Shown: piece by piece, positions 36,114-44,209 of the stretch
How positions within the stretch are numbered: the stretch's first letter is position 1
How the letters are laid out: each line of letters begins with the position of its first letter
Source: Hydrogenophaga aromaticivorans
GTDB taxonomy: Bacteria > Pseudomonadota > Gammaproteobacteria > Burkholderiales > Burkholderiaceae_C
DNA: 59,232 bases
Reading direction: 5' to 3'
NCBI RefSeq assembly: GCF_013387465.1
Contig: NZ_VYGV01000001.1
Location: 357,986-417,217 of the forward strand
Position numbers and translations under genes: made by a program
Notes under the pieces: model-generated
Database searches by the model: none
What the model was told of the DNA's origin: nothing
The model's input: the letters and a program-made list of their open reading frames with translations, nothing else

Positions 36114-37367
36114 TCACCTCGGCCGCACCAGGTCGCCTGTCGAGGGATGCACCACGGCAGCCGAACCGTGTACCCGCAGACGGCGTGCCATCAGGATCGC
36201 CGCCACGCTGACGCAGGCACCGAGCAGACCCGACATCCAGTAGTTCTGCACCAGGCCTGCGGCATCACGGCTGATGATGAGCCCGCCCAGAAAGGACGCC
36301 AGCCCCATGGCGGCCGATTGCACCGACGCGTTGAGCGCCATGAAGGTGCCGCGCAAGGCCGGGTTGGCAGCACCGGTGACCAGCGCCATGCCGGGAATCA
36401 TGCGGCCGCTCATGAAAATGAACAGGCCGGTGGACACGACGAGCACGGCCCACAACGGCCACCGCGGCATGAGCGTGGTCGCCAGCAGCGGCACGATCAC
36501 GGCCAGTGCGAGGATCGTGAACGTGCGCTGCTTGCCCCACCGGTCGGCCAGACGGCCGAACAGCCGTGCCGTGAACAGGGTGGCCACACCGCCACACAGA
36601 TAGAGGTAGGGCACCTCTTCGGGCAACACGCCCACGTTCGCCTGCAGATAAATGGTGAGGTAGGGCAAAACGGTGAAGCCGGTGAACATCAACAAGGCCG
36701 AGAAGGCGAAGGCCCGCTGGTGGTTGGGTTCCGCCAGCACCATGCCGATGCCACGCCAGGCGGACGGCCGGTCCGCAGCGCGCAGGTGGTGATCCAGCGC
36801 AGGCAGGGTCAAGGCCGCTCCAATGGCGAAAGCCCCGCTCAGCAGGGCGATGCCGATGAAGGGCGCCTGCCAGCTCAGGTGGCTCGCCAGAAACAGGCCC
36901 AGGGGCACGCCCGCCACCGTGGACACCGAGAACGACGACATCACGATGCCCATGGCGCGCCCCCGCCGTTCGAACGGGATCACGTCGGCCACGATGGTCT
37001 GCGACAACGCCGACAGCACACCGCCAAACATGCCAGCGGCCACGCGCGCCACCATCAGGAACCCGTAGCCCGGGGCCAGCCCGCAGCCGAGTGTGGCCAG
37101 CGCAAACAGCCCATACAGCACCAGCAACAGGCGTTTGCGGTCAAAGCGGTCGACGTAGGTGGCGGCCGCCAGACCCGACACGCCTGCGGCGAGCGTATAG
37201 GCCGACACGAGCAGACCGAACTGCGCGTCCGTGATGCCAAAGAGCCGCGTGAACTGCGGCCCCAGGGGCATCATGATCATGAAGTCGAGGATGTGGGTGA
37301 ACTGGATGCCGGCAATGGTCAGCAACAGCCCGAGTTCGCGGCGGGGGGAGAGTCGGGGATGTGTCAT
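36114..37367 (-). CDS. MFS transporter, DHA1-like
   Basis: 417 residues with 12 hydrophobic segments. TM1 with THILDFMIMMPLGPQF, the loop 2-3 motif ATYVDRFDRKRLLL (motif A variant) and motif C-like SFSVSTVAGVPLGLFL indicate an exporter of the DHA1 class, possibly of the AraJ/YdhP-like group. The start at 37367 is chosen over 37400. Its ATG overlaps, on the opposite strand, an ATG of the patatin gene frame. Substrate unknown. Confidence 0.87.
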   Translation of the reverse strand: MTHPRLSPRRELGLLLTIAGIQFTHILDFMIMMPLGPQFTRLFGITDAQFGLLVSAYTLAAGVSGLAAATYVDRFDRKRLLLVLYGLFALATLGCGLAPGYGFLMVARVAAGMFGGVLSALSQTIVADVIPFERRGRAMGIVMSSFSVSTVAGVPLGLFLASHLSWQAPFIGIALLSGAFAIGAALTLPALDHHLRAADRPSAWRGIGMVLAEPNHQRAFAFSALLMFTGFTVLPYLTIYLQANVGVLPEEVPYLYLCGGVATLFTARLFGRLADRWGKQRTFTILALAVIVPLLATTLMPRWPLWAVLVVSTGLFIFMSGRMIPGMALVTGAANPALRGTFMALNASVQSAAMGLASFLGGLIISRDAAGLVQNYWMSGLLGACVSVAAILMARRLRVHGSAAVVHPSTGDLVRPR

Positions 37368-37434
37368 GATTTTGGTGAACGGCACACTGTATCTGCACAC
37401 ACCACGCGCCCGCCCGGAAAGGTTTTTTCATCCC

Positions 37435-38703
37435 GTGTCCCTCGATACGCTGATCGTCCAGAACCTGCTGGGTGCCGACCAGTCCGAGCCTTCGTGCGAT
37501 GCCTGCGCCCTGGTGCTCCTGGGCGGTGGCGCGCGCACCGCCTACCAGGTCGGCGTGCTCAAGGCCCTCGCCGCCATGCTGGCAGCCAACAGCCCCGCGG
37601 CGGACAACACGGCGCCCGCGTTCCCGTTCAAGTGGCTGTTTGGCACCTCGGCGGGCGCACTCAACGCCAGCTACCTGGCCAGCCGGGCTTCGCTCGGACT
37701 GCAGGCGCTGCCCCAGTTGGCGACGTTCTGGAGCCAGCTGAGATCAAGCCACATCTACCGGCTGGAGGCCCCGGGCTGGGTCCGCGCCAACCGGGTGTTT
37801 GCCGGCTGGACGCTGGCGCGCCAGGTCAAGCGACACCGCGCACTGCTGGACACCCTACCCCTGGTGGACACGTTGCACCATGCGATCGACCTGCCCGGGC
37901 TTGAGCACGCGCTGCACCAGCAGGACATCGATGTGCTGGGCGTCACCGCCTCCAGCTACACCACCGGCGAACACTGGACGTTCTGCCAGACCCGGCCCGA
38001 TCCGGCCACCCGGCCCTGGAGCCGTCCCGGACGGCGCGCGTCCTTCCAGCCCATCACCATCGAACACCTGATGGCGTCCAGCGCCATCCCGTTCCTGTTC
38101 CCGGCGGTGCCGCTGTGGGTCGAAGGCCACAAGGAACATTTCGGCGACGGCTCCATGCGCCAGCTCTCTCCGCTCTCGCCCGCCATCCAGTTCGGTGCGC
38201 GGCGCATCCTGGTGATTGGCGTCGGACAACCCCAGCGCTCCGGTCTGGGTGGCCACAGCAACGGCGAACCCACCGCCGGCACCATCGCCGGTCACGCCAT
38301 GGCCAGCGTGTTTCACGACACGCTGCAGGCCGACGTGGAGCAGGCCCAGCGGGTCAGCCAGACGCTGAGCCGACTGCCGCCGGAGCTCGCAGCGGCCCTG
38401 CCCTACAAACCGCTGGAAGTGCTGGCGCTGCAACCCAGCTTTTCGCTCGACGAACTGGCCAGGAAACACATCGGCTCCCTGCCCGCCCCCACGCGCAACA
38501 CCCTGACCGGCCTGGGGGCGCTCGACACGGGTCGGGGCTCGGCCGGCAGTGCGGCCGCGCTCGCCAGCTACCTGTTGTTTGAACCCGATTTTGTCCACGC
38601 CCTGATCGAGCTGGGCGAACACGATGCTTGGCGCCGCAAAGACGAATTGATCGCCTTTTTTGGGGCGTCACAAATGGTCGGGGCATCGTTGGCGATGCCA
38701 TAA
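37435..38703 (+). CDS. patatin-like phospholipase
   Basis: 422 residues from GTG 37435. Oxyanion-hole loop GGGARTAYQVG (30-40), nucleophile elbow GTSAG with Ser72, and catalytic Asp238 in FGDGSMRQL, so DGS replaces the usual DGG/DGA. The Ser-Asp dyad is complete, so hydrolysis of phospholipids or acyl esters is expected. No signal peptide or membrane helix, so it is probably cytoplasmic. An in-frame ATG at 37366 would add 23 residues and overlap the divergent MFS start; I prefer the GTG, but neither has a strong ribosome site. Confidence 0.88.
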   Translation: MSLDTLIVQNLLGADQSEPSCDACALVLLGGGARTAYQVGVLKALAAMLAANSPAADNTAPAFPFKWLFGTSAGALNASYLASRASLGLQALPQLATFWSQLRSSHIYRLEAPGWVRANRVFAGWTLARQVKRHRALLDTLPLVDTLHHAIDLPGLEHALHQQDIDVLGVTASSYTTGEHWTFCQTRPDPATRPWSRPGRRASFQPITIEHLMASSAIPFLFPAVPLWVEGHKEHFGDGSMRQLSPLSPAIQFGARRILVIGVGQPQRSGLGGHSNGEPTAGTIAGHAMASVFHDTLQADVEQAQRVSQTLSRLPPELAAALPYKPLEVLALQPSFSLDELARKHIGSLPAPTRNTLTGLGALDTGRGSAGSAAALASYLLFEPDFVHALIELGEHDAWRRKDELIAFFGASQMVGASLAMP

Positions 38704-38732
38704 TCGGCCGCAGTTCCCTCATGGAGTTCCCT

Positions 38733-38786
38733 ATGGAAAGCACACCCCCCAGTTGTGTGCTTTCAGCCATCCCCGCTCCCGTCTGA
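38733..38786 (+). CDS. putative corA leader peptide, 17 codons
   Basis: The reading frame MESTPPSCVLSAIPAPV begins at an ATG with GGAG six bases ahead, good Shine-Dalgarno spacing. Four of 17 residues are proline. The frame spans both arms of a perfect 10-base-pair stem and ends 122 bases before corA. Leader peptides rich in proline control the magnesium transporter genes mgtA and, via a separate leader, corA in Salmonella; from memory mgtL is also 17 codons with four prolines. An in-frame ATG at 38721 would add MEFP but has no ribosome site. Translation is inferred. Confidence 0.55.
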   Translation: MESTPPSCVLSAIPAPV

Positions 38787-38843
38787 GCGCCGCGCCCTGC
38801 GCGGTGGTCAAGGCCAGGCGGCAGGACGGCTGAAAGCGCCGTC
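38736..38843 (+). promoter_or_regulatory. corA leader attenuator with competing stems
   Basis: Stem 1:2 pairs GAAAGCACAC (38736-38745) with GTGTGCTTTC (38755-38764). Stem 2:3 pairs GCTTTCAGCC (38759-38768) with GGCTGAAAGC (38828-38837). Stem 3:4 pairs GACGGC (38825-38830) with GCCGTC (38838-38843). Each neighbour pair is mutually exclusive. No U-run follows 3:4, so a Rho-dependent or pausing mechanism fits better than intrinsic termination. Confidence 0.55.
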
Positions 38844-38908
38844 CGCCCCGCCCGCCGCTGCGGCTTTCGCACGCACCGGCCTCACAGACACCCCGCCCGG
38901 GAGCACCC

Positions 38909-39895
38909 ATGCTCAACGTATTCACCCTGGCCAATGGCCGCCTGTTCCAGGAAGAAATCGAGTCGCTCGAAGAGCTGGCCCAGTTCAAGCCGATCTGGGT
39001 CGACCTCGAAGACCCCACGCCCGAAGAGCGCCGCTGGGTCAAACAGCATTTCGGGCTGTCGATTCCCGAAGACGCGATGGACGACGATATCGAGGAGTCG
39101 GCCCGTTTCTTCGAGGAAGACAACGGCGAGCTGCATGTGCGCAGCGACTTTCTGATCGATGACGACGAAGATCCACGCGCCATCCGCGTGGCTTTCATCC
39201 TCAACGAACACAACGCCGAGCTCAGGAGCCAGGGCGTGCTGTTCTCCATCCACGACGAAGACGTGCCTGTGTTCCGCCTGCTGCGCATGCGCGCGCGGCG
39301 CATGCCCGGCCTGATCGAAAACGCCAAAGATGTGCTGCTGATGCTGTTCGATGCCGACGCCGAGTACTGCGCCGACACGCTGGAGAACATCTACGACGAC
39401 CTGGAAAAAGTCAGTCGCCAGGTGCTGGCGGGCGCCGTGACGGACGACACCGCCGGGCAGGTGCTCTCGGCCATCGCACGCCACGAAGACATGTCGGGTC
39501 GCATCCGCCGCAACGTGATGGACACGCGCCGCGCCGTCAGCTTCATGATGCGCACGCGCATGCTGAGTGCCGAACAGTTTGAAGATGCTCGGCAGATCCT
39601 GCGCGACCTCGATTCGCTCGACAGCCACACCGCCTTCCTGTTCGACAAGATCAACTTCCTGATGGACGCCACCGTCGGTTTCATCAACATCAACCAGAAC
39701 AAGATCATCAAGCTCTTCTCGGTGGCCAGCGTCGCGCTGCTGCCCCCGACCATGATCGCCAGCCTCTACGGCATGAACTTCGAGTACATGCCGGAACTGA
39801 GCCAGCGGTGGGGCTACCCGTTTGCGCTCGGGCTGATGGTGCTCTCGGCCGTGGGGCCCATGCTCTATTTCCGCAAGCGCGGCTGGTTGAAATAG
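38909..39895 (+). CDS. corA: magnesium/cobalt transporter CorA
   Basis: 328 residues. A large acidic cytoplasmic N-terminal domain, long helix, two C-terminal membrane helices and the selectivity motif GMN at 288-290 (SLYGMNFEYM) define CorA. Forms a pentameric channel for magnesium. GGGAG lies five bases before the ATG. It is preceded by a 205-base leader containing a proline-rich small frame and alternative stems, and is followed by a three-hairpin repeat. Confidence 0.96.
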   Translation: MLNVFTLANGRLFQEEIESLEELAQFKPIWVDLEDPTPEERRWVKQHFGLSIPEDAMDDDIEESARFFEEDNGELHVRSDFLIDDDEDPRAIRVAFILNEHNAELRSQGVLFSIHDEDVPVFRLLRMRARRMPGLIENAKDVLLMLFDADAEYCADTLENIYDDLEKVSRQVLAGAVTDDTAGQVLSAIARHEDMSGRIRRNVMDTRRAVSFMMRTRMLSAEQFEDARQILRDLDSLDSHTAFLFDKINFLMDATVGFININQNKIIKLFSVASVALLPPTMIASLYGMNFEYMPELSQRWGYPFALGLMVLSAVGPMLYFRKRGWLK

Positions 39896-39898
39896 AAA

Positions 39899-39992
39899 CA
39901 CCCCCATCGCCCGCTCACGGCGTGTAGCGGGCTCCGCCCCTCAAGGGGCAACGCGAGCGGCCTGGCAGAGCCAGATCCGCCGCGTTCTTGGC
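39899..39992 (+). repeat. three-hairpin palindromic repeat, copy 8 (plus orientation)
   Basis: Starts three bases after the corA stop, in the corA sense. Stems: GCCCGCT/AGCGGGC, CCCCTCAAGGGG, and the long stem with outer arms AACGCG/CGCGTT, middle GCGG/CCGC and inner CTGGC/GCCAG. It is the only plus-oriented copy and the only one following a plus-strand gene. Confidence 0.8.
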
Positions 39993-40055
39993 GAAAGCAC
40001 TTCTCCGGCCAGCCCCCCGGCACGCTCCGCACTCCGGCACTTCGCGCCGGATTGT

Positions 40056-40805
40056 TCAGTGGTTGAACAAGGACTCGATCACGGCGCCGCTGTAACGGCT
40101 GGCCACTTCGCGCAGAAACTTCGGGAAGTCCACGTGTGCCGCGTCGTCGGCGCGGTCGGAGATGGTGCGCACCACGGCCAGGGGGATACCGAAATCGTGG
40201 CAGACCTGCGCGAACGCCGCGCCTTCCATTTCCACCGCCAACGCCTCAGGCAGCTCGCGCTGCAGCGCCTGGCTCTCAGCCGTGGTGGCGACGAAGCGGT
40301 CGCCGCTGATGAGCAGGCCCTGGTGCAGGCGCGGGACCTGCAGACCGAAGGCGGCAGCGGTCTCGGCACCCAGTTGCTGCGGCAGCTGGTGCAGCATGCG
40401 GTCGCAGGCCAGCTCCAACGCATCGGTCAGCGCCGCATCGGCCTCAAAGCGCGCGCGGCCGTAGCCGGGCACCTCGTGGCGCGGGAACAGGGGCGATGCG
40501 TCCATGTCGTGCTGCAGGAACTGGCGCGCGAGCACCATGTCGCCCACGTTGACACCCGCGCCCAGGCCGCCAGCCACGCCGGTGAAGACGATGCGGTTCA
40601 CACCGAAGTGCTGGATCAGCAGCGTGGCGGTCGTGGCCGCAGCCACCTTGCCGATGCCCGAGAGCACCGCGACCACGTCCTGTCCATGCAAATGCCCGAC
40701 CCAGAACTCGCGCCCGCCGATCACCTGTTTGTGTTCGTCGGGCATCAGTTCCAACACGCTGGCAAGTTCGTCGTGCAAGGCCGAGACAATGGCGGTGCGG
40801 GGCAT
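40056..40805 (-). CDS. mtnN: 5'-methylthioadenosine/S-adenosylhomocysteine nucleosidase family protein
   Basis: 249 residues. Phosphorylase-superfamily fold: IVSALHDELASVLE at the N terminus, GVAGGLGAGVNVGDMVLARQF, the catalytic/ribose-binding AVEMEGAAFAQV and the base-site Asp in TISDRADDAAHVDF. It cleaves methylthioadenosine and S-adenosylhomocysteine to adenine plus a thioribose, recycling methionine and removing a methylation inhibitor. It has its own position after a terminator of the upstream acyl-CoA ligase. Close relatives with other nucleoside substrates exist. Confidence 0.9.
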   Translation of the reverse strand: MPRTAIVSALHDELASVLELMPDEHKQVIGGREFWVGHLHGQDVVAVLSGIGKVAAATTATLLIQHFGVNRIVFTGVAGGLGAGVNVGDMVLARQFLQHDMDASPLFPRHEVPGYGRARFEADAALTDALELACDRMLHQLPQQLGAETAAAFGLQVPRLHQGLLISGDRFVATTAESQALQRELPEALAVEMEGAAFAQVCHDFGIPLAVVRTISDRADDAAHVDFPKFLREVASRYSGAVIESLFNH

Positions 40806-40820
40806 GCATGGGCTCCAGAA

Positions 40821-40844
40821 ATGACAAAGGCGGCCAAAGCCGCC
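40821..40844 (-). terminator. terminator-like hairpin after the acyl-CoA ligase
   Basis: Minus-strand stem GGCGGC/GCCGCC (40839-40844 with 40829-40834), loop of four bases, followed by TTTGTCATTT. The U-tract is interrupted. It lies 26 bases after the ligase stop and just before the mtnN start, so the next gene is probably expressed separately or partly by readthrough. Confidence 0.6.
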
Positions 40845-40869
40845 CCGTCATTGTGTCGCAGTCACTGCG

Positions 40870-42558
40870 TCACTTCTTGTCTCTGAGTTCGCGGCGCAGG
40901 ATCTTGCCCACCGGCGTCTTGGGCAGCTCGGTGCGGAACTCCACCACCTTGGGCTGCTTGTAGCCGGTGAGGTTGCTCTTGCAGAAGTCGCGCACCTGGG
41001 CTTCGGTGAGCGCGGCATCCTTCTTCACGATCACCAGCTTGACCGCCTCGCCCGACTTGTCATCGGGCACGCCGACCACGGCGCACTCCATCACGCCGGG
41101 CAACTGCGCCACCACGTCCTCCACCTCGTTCGGGTAGACGTTGAAGCCGCTGACCAGCACCATGTCTTTCTTGCGATCGACTATTCTGAAATAGCCGCGC
41201 TCGTCCATCACACCCACGTCGCCGCTCTTGAAGTAACCGTCGGGCGTCATGACCTTGGCGGTTTCATCCGGCCGCTGCCAGTAACCGGCCATCACCTGCG
41301 GGCCTTTGATGGCGATCTCGCCGGCCTGGCCCTGCGGCACTTCGTTGCCCTCGTCGTCCAGGCATTTCATGAAGGTGTTGGGCAGGGGCACGCCGATGGT
41401 CGCGGTGAACTCGGTGTTGGTCACCGGGTTGCAGCTCGCCGAGGGGCTGGTTTCGGACAAGCCATAACCTTCGCAGATCGGGCAGCCGGTCTTCTCCAGC
41501 CAGAGCTTGGCCACCGCGCCCTGCACCGCCATGCCACCACCCACCGACACCTTGAGGTTCTTCCAGTTGACGGTGTTGAAGTCCGGGTGGTTGGCCAGGC
41601 CGTTGAACAGCGTGTTCACCGCCGGGAAGTTGTGGAAGGTGTGCTTGGAGAGCTCCTTGAGCACAGCGGGCAGGTCGCGCGGATTGGGGATGAGGATCAC
41701 TTTTCCGCCGGTGCGCATGCCCAGCATCATGTTCACCGTGAAGGCGAAGATGTGGTACAGCGGCAGGGCGCAGACACTGGTGGGCTGCTCGCTGGCCGGC
41801 ACCTGCTTCATCACGGGGTCGTTCCAGGCCTCGGACTGCAGCACATTGGCGATCACGTTGCGGTGCAGCAGCACAGCGCCCTTGCTCACGCCGGTGGTAC
41901 CGCCGGTGTACTGCAGCACGGCCACGTCCTCCGGCCCGATCTCGGGGCGCTTGAGCGTGCCGCGTGTGCCCTTGGCAATGGCATCGTTGAAACGCACCGC
42001 CTGTGGCAGGCTGAAGGTGGGCACCATCTTCTTCACGTTGCGCACCACGTAGTTGACGATGGCGCCCTTGAGCAGGCCCAGCAGGTCGCCCATCGCGGCC
42101 AGCACCACGTGCTTGACCGGCGTGTTCGCGATGCACTGCTCCAGCGTGCTGGCGAAGTTCTCGATGATGACGATCACCTTGGCGCCCGAATCCTTGAGCT
42201 GGTGCTCCAGCTCGCGCGGCGTGTACAGCGGGTTCACATTGACCACCACAAAGCCCGCACGCAGGATGCCGGCCACCGCCGCCGGGTACTGCGGCACGTT
42301 GGGCATCATGATGGCCACACGGTCGCCCTTGACCAGGCCCAGGCCCTGCAGGTAGGCCGCAAAGGCCTGTGAGAGGCTGTCGGTCTGGGCAAAGCTGACG
42401 TCTTTGCCCATGAAGCTGTAGGCCGTGCGGGGCGCGTTTTTCTGGAAGCTCTCCTCCAGCAGGTGCACCAGCGACGGATACTGCGCCACATGGATGTCGG
42501 CGGGCACACCCGCGGGGTAGGCGCCCAGCCAGGGTCGATCGGCCGTCGGTTCGGTCAT
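40870..42558 (-). CDS. fadD: long-chain acyl-CoA synthetase (AMP-forming)
   Basis: 562 residues. The start at 42558 (MTEPTADRPWLGAYPAGVP) has GGAG eight bases ahead. ANL-family motifs: P-loop YTGGTTGVSKGAVL, the GYGLSETSP adenylate-binding motif, TPDGYFKSGDVGVMDERGYFRIVDRKKDM and C-terminal catalytic Lys in PKTPVGKILRREL. Activates fatty acids to acyl-CoA. N-terminal IHVAQYPSLVHLLEESFQKNAPRTAYSFMGK matches FadD of related bacteria. Monocistronic by its neighbours. Confidence 0.93.
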   Translation of the reverse strand: MTEPTADRPWLGAYPAGVPADIHVAQYPSLVHLLEESFQKNAPRTAYSFMGKDVSFAQTDSLSQAFAAYLQGLGLVKGDRVAIMMPNVPQYPAAVAGILRAGFVVVNVNPLYTPRELEHQLKDSGAKVIVIIENFASTLEQCIANTPVKHVVLAAMGDLLGLLKGAIVNYVVRNVKKMVPTFSLPQAVRFNDAIAKGTRGTLKRPEIGPEDVAVLQYTGGTTGVSKGAVLLHRNVIANVLQSEAWNDPVMKQVPASEQPTSVCALPLYHIFAFTVNMMLGMRTGGKVILIPNPRDLPAVLKELSKHTFHNFPAVNTLFNGLANHPDFNTVNWKNLKVSVGGGMAVQGAVAKLWLEKTGCPICEGYGLSETSPSASCNPVTNTEFTATIGVPLPNTFMKCLDDEGNEVPQGQAGEIAIKGPQVMAGYWQRPDETAKVMTPDGYFKSGDVGVMDERGYFRIVDRKKDMVLVSGFNVYPNEVEDVVAQLPGVMECAVVGVPDDKSGEAVKLVIVKKDAALTEAQVRDFCKSNLTGYKQPKVVEFRTELPKTPVGKILRRELRDKK

Positions 42559-42696
42559 GCGGTATCTCCAGATATCTTGTGGGTCATCGGCAACTGCGCA
42601 TTGTCGTCCGGGCCGAGGCCTTTCGGCCTCGTGTTTTTCCCTTACGAACGACTGACAGGCTACTCTAAAACCTGTGGCGCCCATGCCTCGGTGCTA

Positions 42697-42731
42697 CAAA
42701 AACAAAGAGCCGGTGGGGGCACCGGCTCTTT
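42697..42731 (-). terminator. intrinsic terminator of pntAB
   Basis: Minus-strand AAAGAGCCGGT (42721-42731 complement) pairs with ACCGGCTCTTT over a six-base loop, followed by GTTTTTG. An 11-base-pair perfect stem 43 bases after the pntB stop. Confidence 0.9.
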
Positions 42732-42773
42732 GCTCATTCTGTCGCCGAGGCGACCTCATCGATCAACCCGCGC

Positions 42774-44195
42774 TCAGCTCTTCAGCGCGACCAGCACCTC
42801 ATCGAGCATCTTCTTCGCGTCGCCGAACAGCATGCGGTTGTTGTCTTTGTAGAACAAGGGGTTGTCGACGCCGGCGTAGCCGCTGGCCATGCTGCGCTTC
42901 ATCACGATGGAGGTGCGCGCCTTCCAGACCTCCAGCACCGGCATGCCGGCGATGGGGCTGGTCGGGTCGTCTTGCGCCGCCGGGTTCACGATGTCGTTGG
43001 CACCGATAACCATGGTCACATCGGTGTCCGGGAAGTCGTCGTTCAACTCGTCCATCTCGAACACGATGTCGTAGGGCACCCTGGCCTCGGCCAGCAGCAC
43101 GTTCATGTGGCCCGGCATGCGACCGGCCACCGGGTGGATGCCGAAGCGCACGTTCACACCCTTCTCGCGCAGGTGTTTGGTGATCTCGTACACCGTGTGC
43201 TGGGCCTGTGCCACCGCCATGCCGTAGCCGGGCACGATGATCACGTTCTTGGCCTCGCGCAGCATCTCGGCGGTCTCCAGCGCGAGGATGGGCGTCACCT
43301 CGCCGGCGGGCTCGACCGCCGCACCACCGGCCGCTTTGGGCGCGGCGGCGGTGGTGCCGAAGCCGCCGGCGATCACGCTGATGAAGCTGCGGTTCATCGC
43401 GTTGCACATGATGTAGGACAGGATGGCGCCGCTGGAGCCGACCAGCGCACCGGTCACGATCAGCAGGTCGTTGCTCAGCATGAAGCCGGTGGCCGCGGCA
43501 GCCCAGCCCGAATAGCTGTTGAGCATGGACACCACCACCGGCATGTCGGCGCCGCCAATGGCCATCACCATGTGCACGCCAAACAGCAGCGCGATGGCGG
43601 TCATGACAAACAGCGGGAGCATGCCGTCCTGCAGCGTCTCGGCCTGCAGGAACAGGCGGCCGAAAACGATCACCGCGATCAGACCGGCCAGGTTCATCCA
43701 GTGGCGGCCGGGCAACAGCATGGGCTTGCCGCCGACGCGGCCCGAGAGTTTGCCGAAGGCGATGACCGAGCCCGAGAAGGTGACCGCGCCGATGAAGATG
43801 CCGACGTAGATCTCCATCGCATGGATGGTGTGCTCCGCGCCCTCAAAGCCCTTGGTGGCCTCCGGATCGACGTAGGTGGCGTAACCGACCAGCACGGCGG
43901 CCATGCCGACCATGCTGTGCATCAGCGCCACCAGCTCGGGCATCTGCGTCATCTGCACGGTGCGCGCGGCGTACAGGCCGATGGCCCCGCCGACCACCAT
44001 GGCGCCGACGATCCAGGGGATGCCGGCGGCGGTGACCTGCGGGCCGAACACCGTGGCCGCCACGGCCAGCGCCATGCCGACCATGCCGAACAGGTTGCCG
44101 CGGCGCGACGTCTCCTGGTTGGACAGGCCGCCCAGGCTGAGGATGAAGAGAATGGTCGCTCCGATGTAGGAGACCGTGGCCAGACTTGCAGACAT
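42774..44195 (-). CDS. pntB: NAD(P) transhydrogenase subunit beta
   Basis: 473 residues. About nine N-terminal membrane helices (domain II) precede the NADP(H)-binding domain III with [47 protein letters not shown] and [19 protein letters not shown]. With PntA it transfers hydride between NADH and NADP+ using the proton gradient, supplying NADPH. Begins 14 bases after the pntA stop; terminator follows. Confidence 0.97.
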   Translation of the reverse strand: MSASLATVSYIGATILFILSLGGLSNQETSRRGNLFGMVGMALAVAATVFGPQVTAAGIPWIVGAMVVGGAIGLYAARTVQMTQMPELVALMHSMVGMAAVLVGYATYVDPEATKGFEGAEHTIHAMEIYVGIFIGAVTFSGSVIAFGKLSGRVGGKPMLLPGRHWMNLAGLIAVIVFGRLFLQAETLQDGMLPLFVMTAIALLFGVHMVMAIGGADMPVVVSMLNSYSGWAAAATGFMLSNDLLIVTGALVGSSGAILSYIMCNAMNRSFISVIAGGFGTTAAAPKAAGGAAVEPAGEVTPILALETAEMLREAKNVIIVPGYGMAVAQAQHTVYEITKHLREKGVNVRFGIHPVAGRMPGHMNVLLAEARVPYDIVFEMDELNDDFPDTDVTMVIGANDIVNPAAQDDPTSPIAGMPVLEVWKARTSIVMKRSMASGYAGVDNPLFYKDNNRMLFGDAKKMLDEVLVALKS

Positions 44196-44209
44196 TCAGG
44201 GTCTCCTTC

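Noticed and set aside
951..39992. Reading the palindromic repeats as a CRISPR array
   Set aside because: Copies are kilobases apart, have no spacers and vary in sequence.
39993..40055. Additional palindrome CCGGCACTTCGCGCCGG near the mtnN stop
   Set aside because: Too short and GC-rich to separate from background; no U-tract and not matched to the three-hairpin order.
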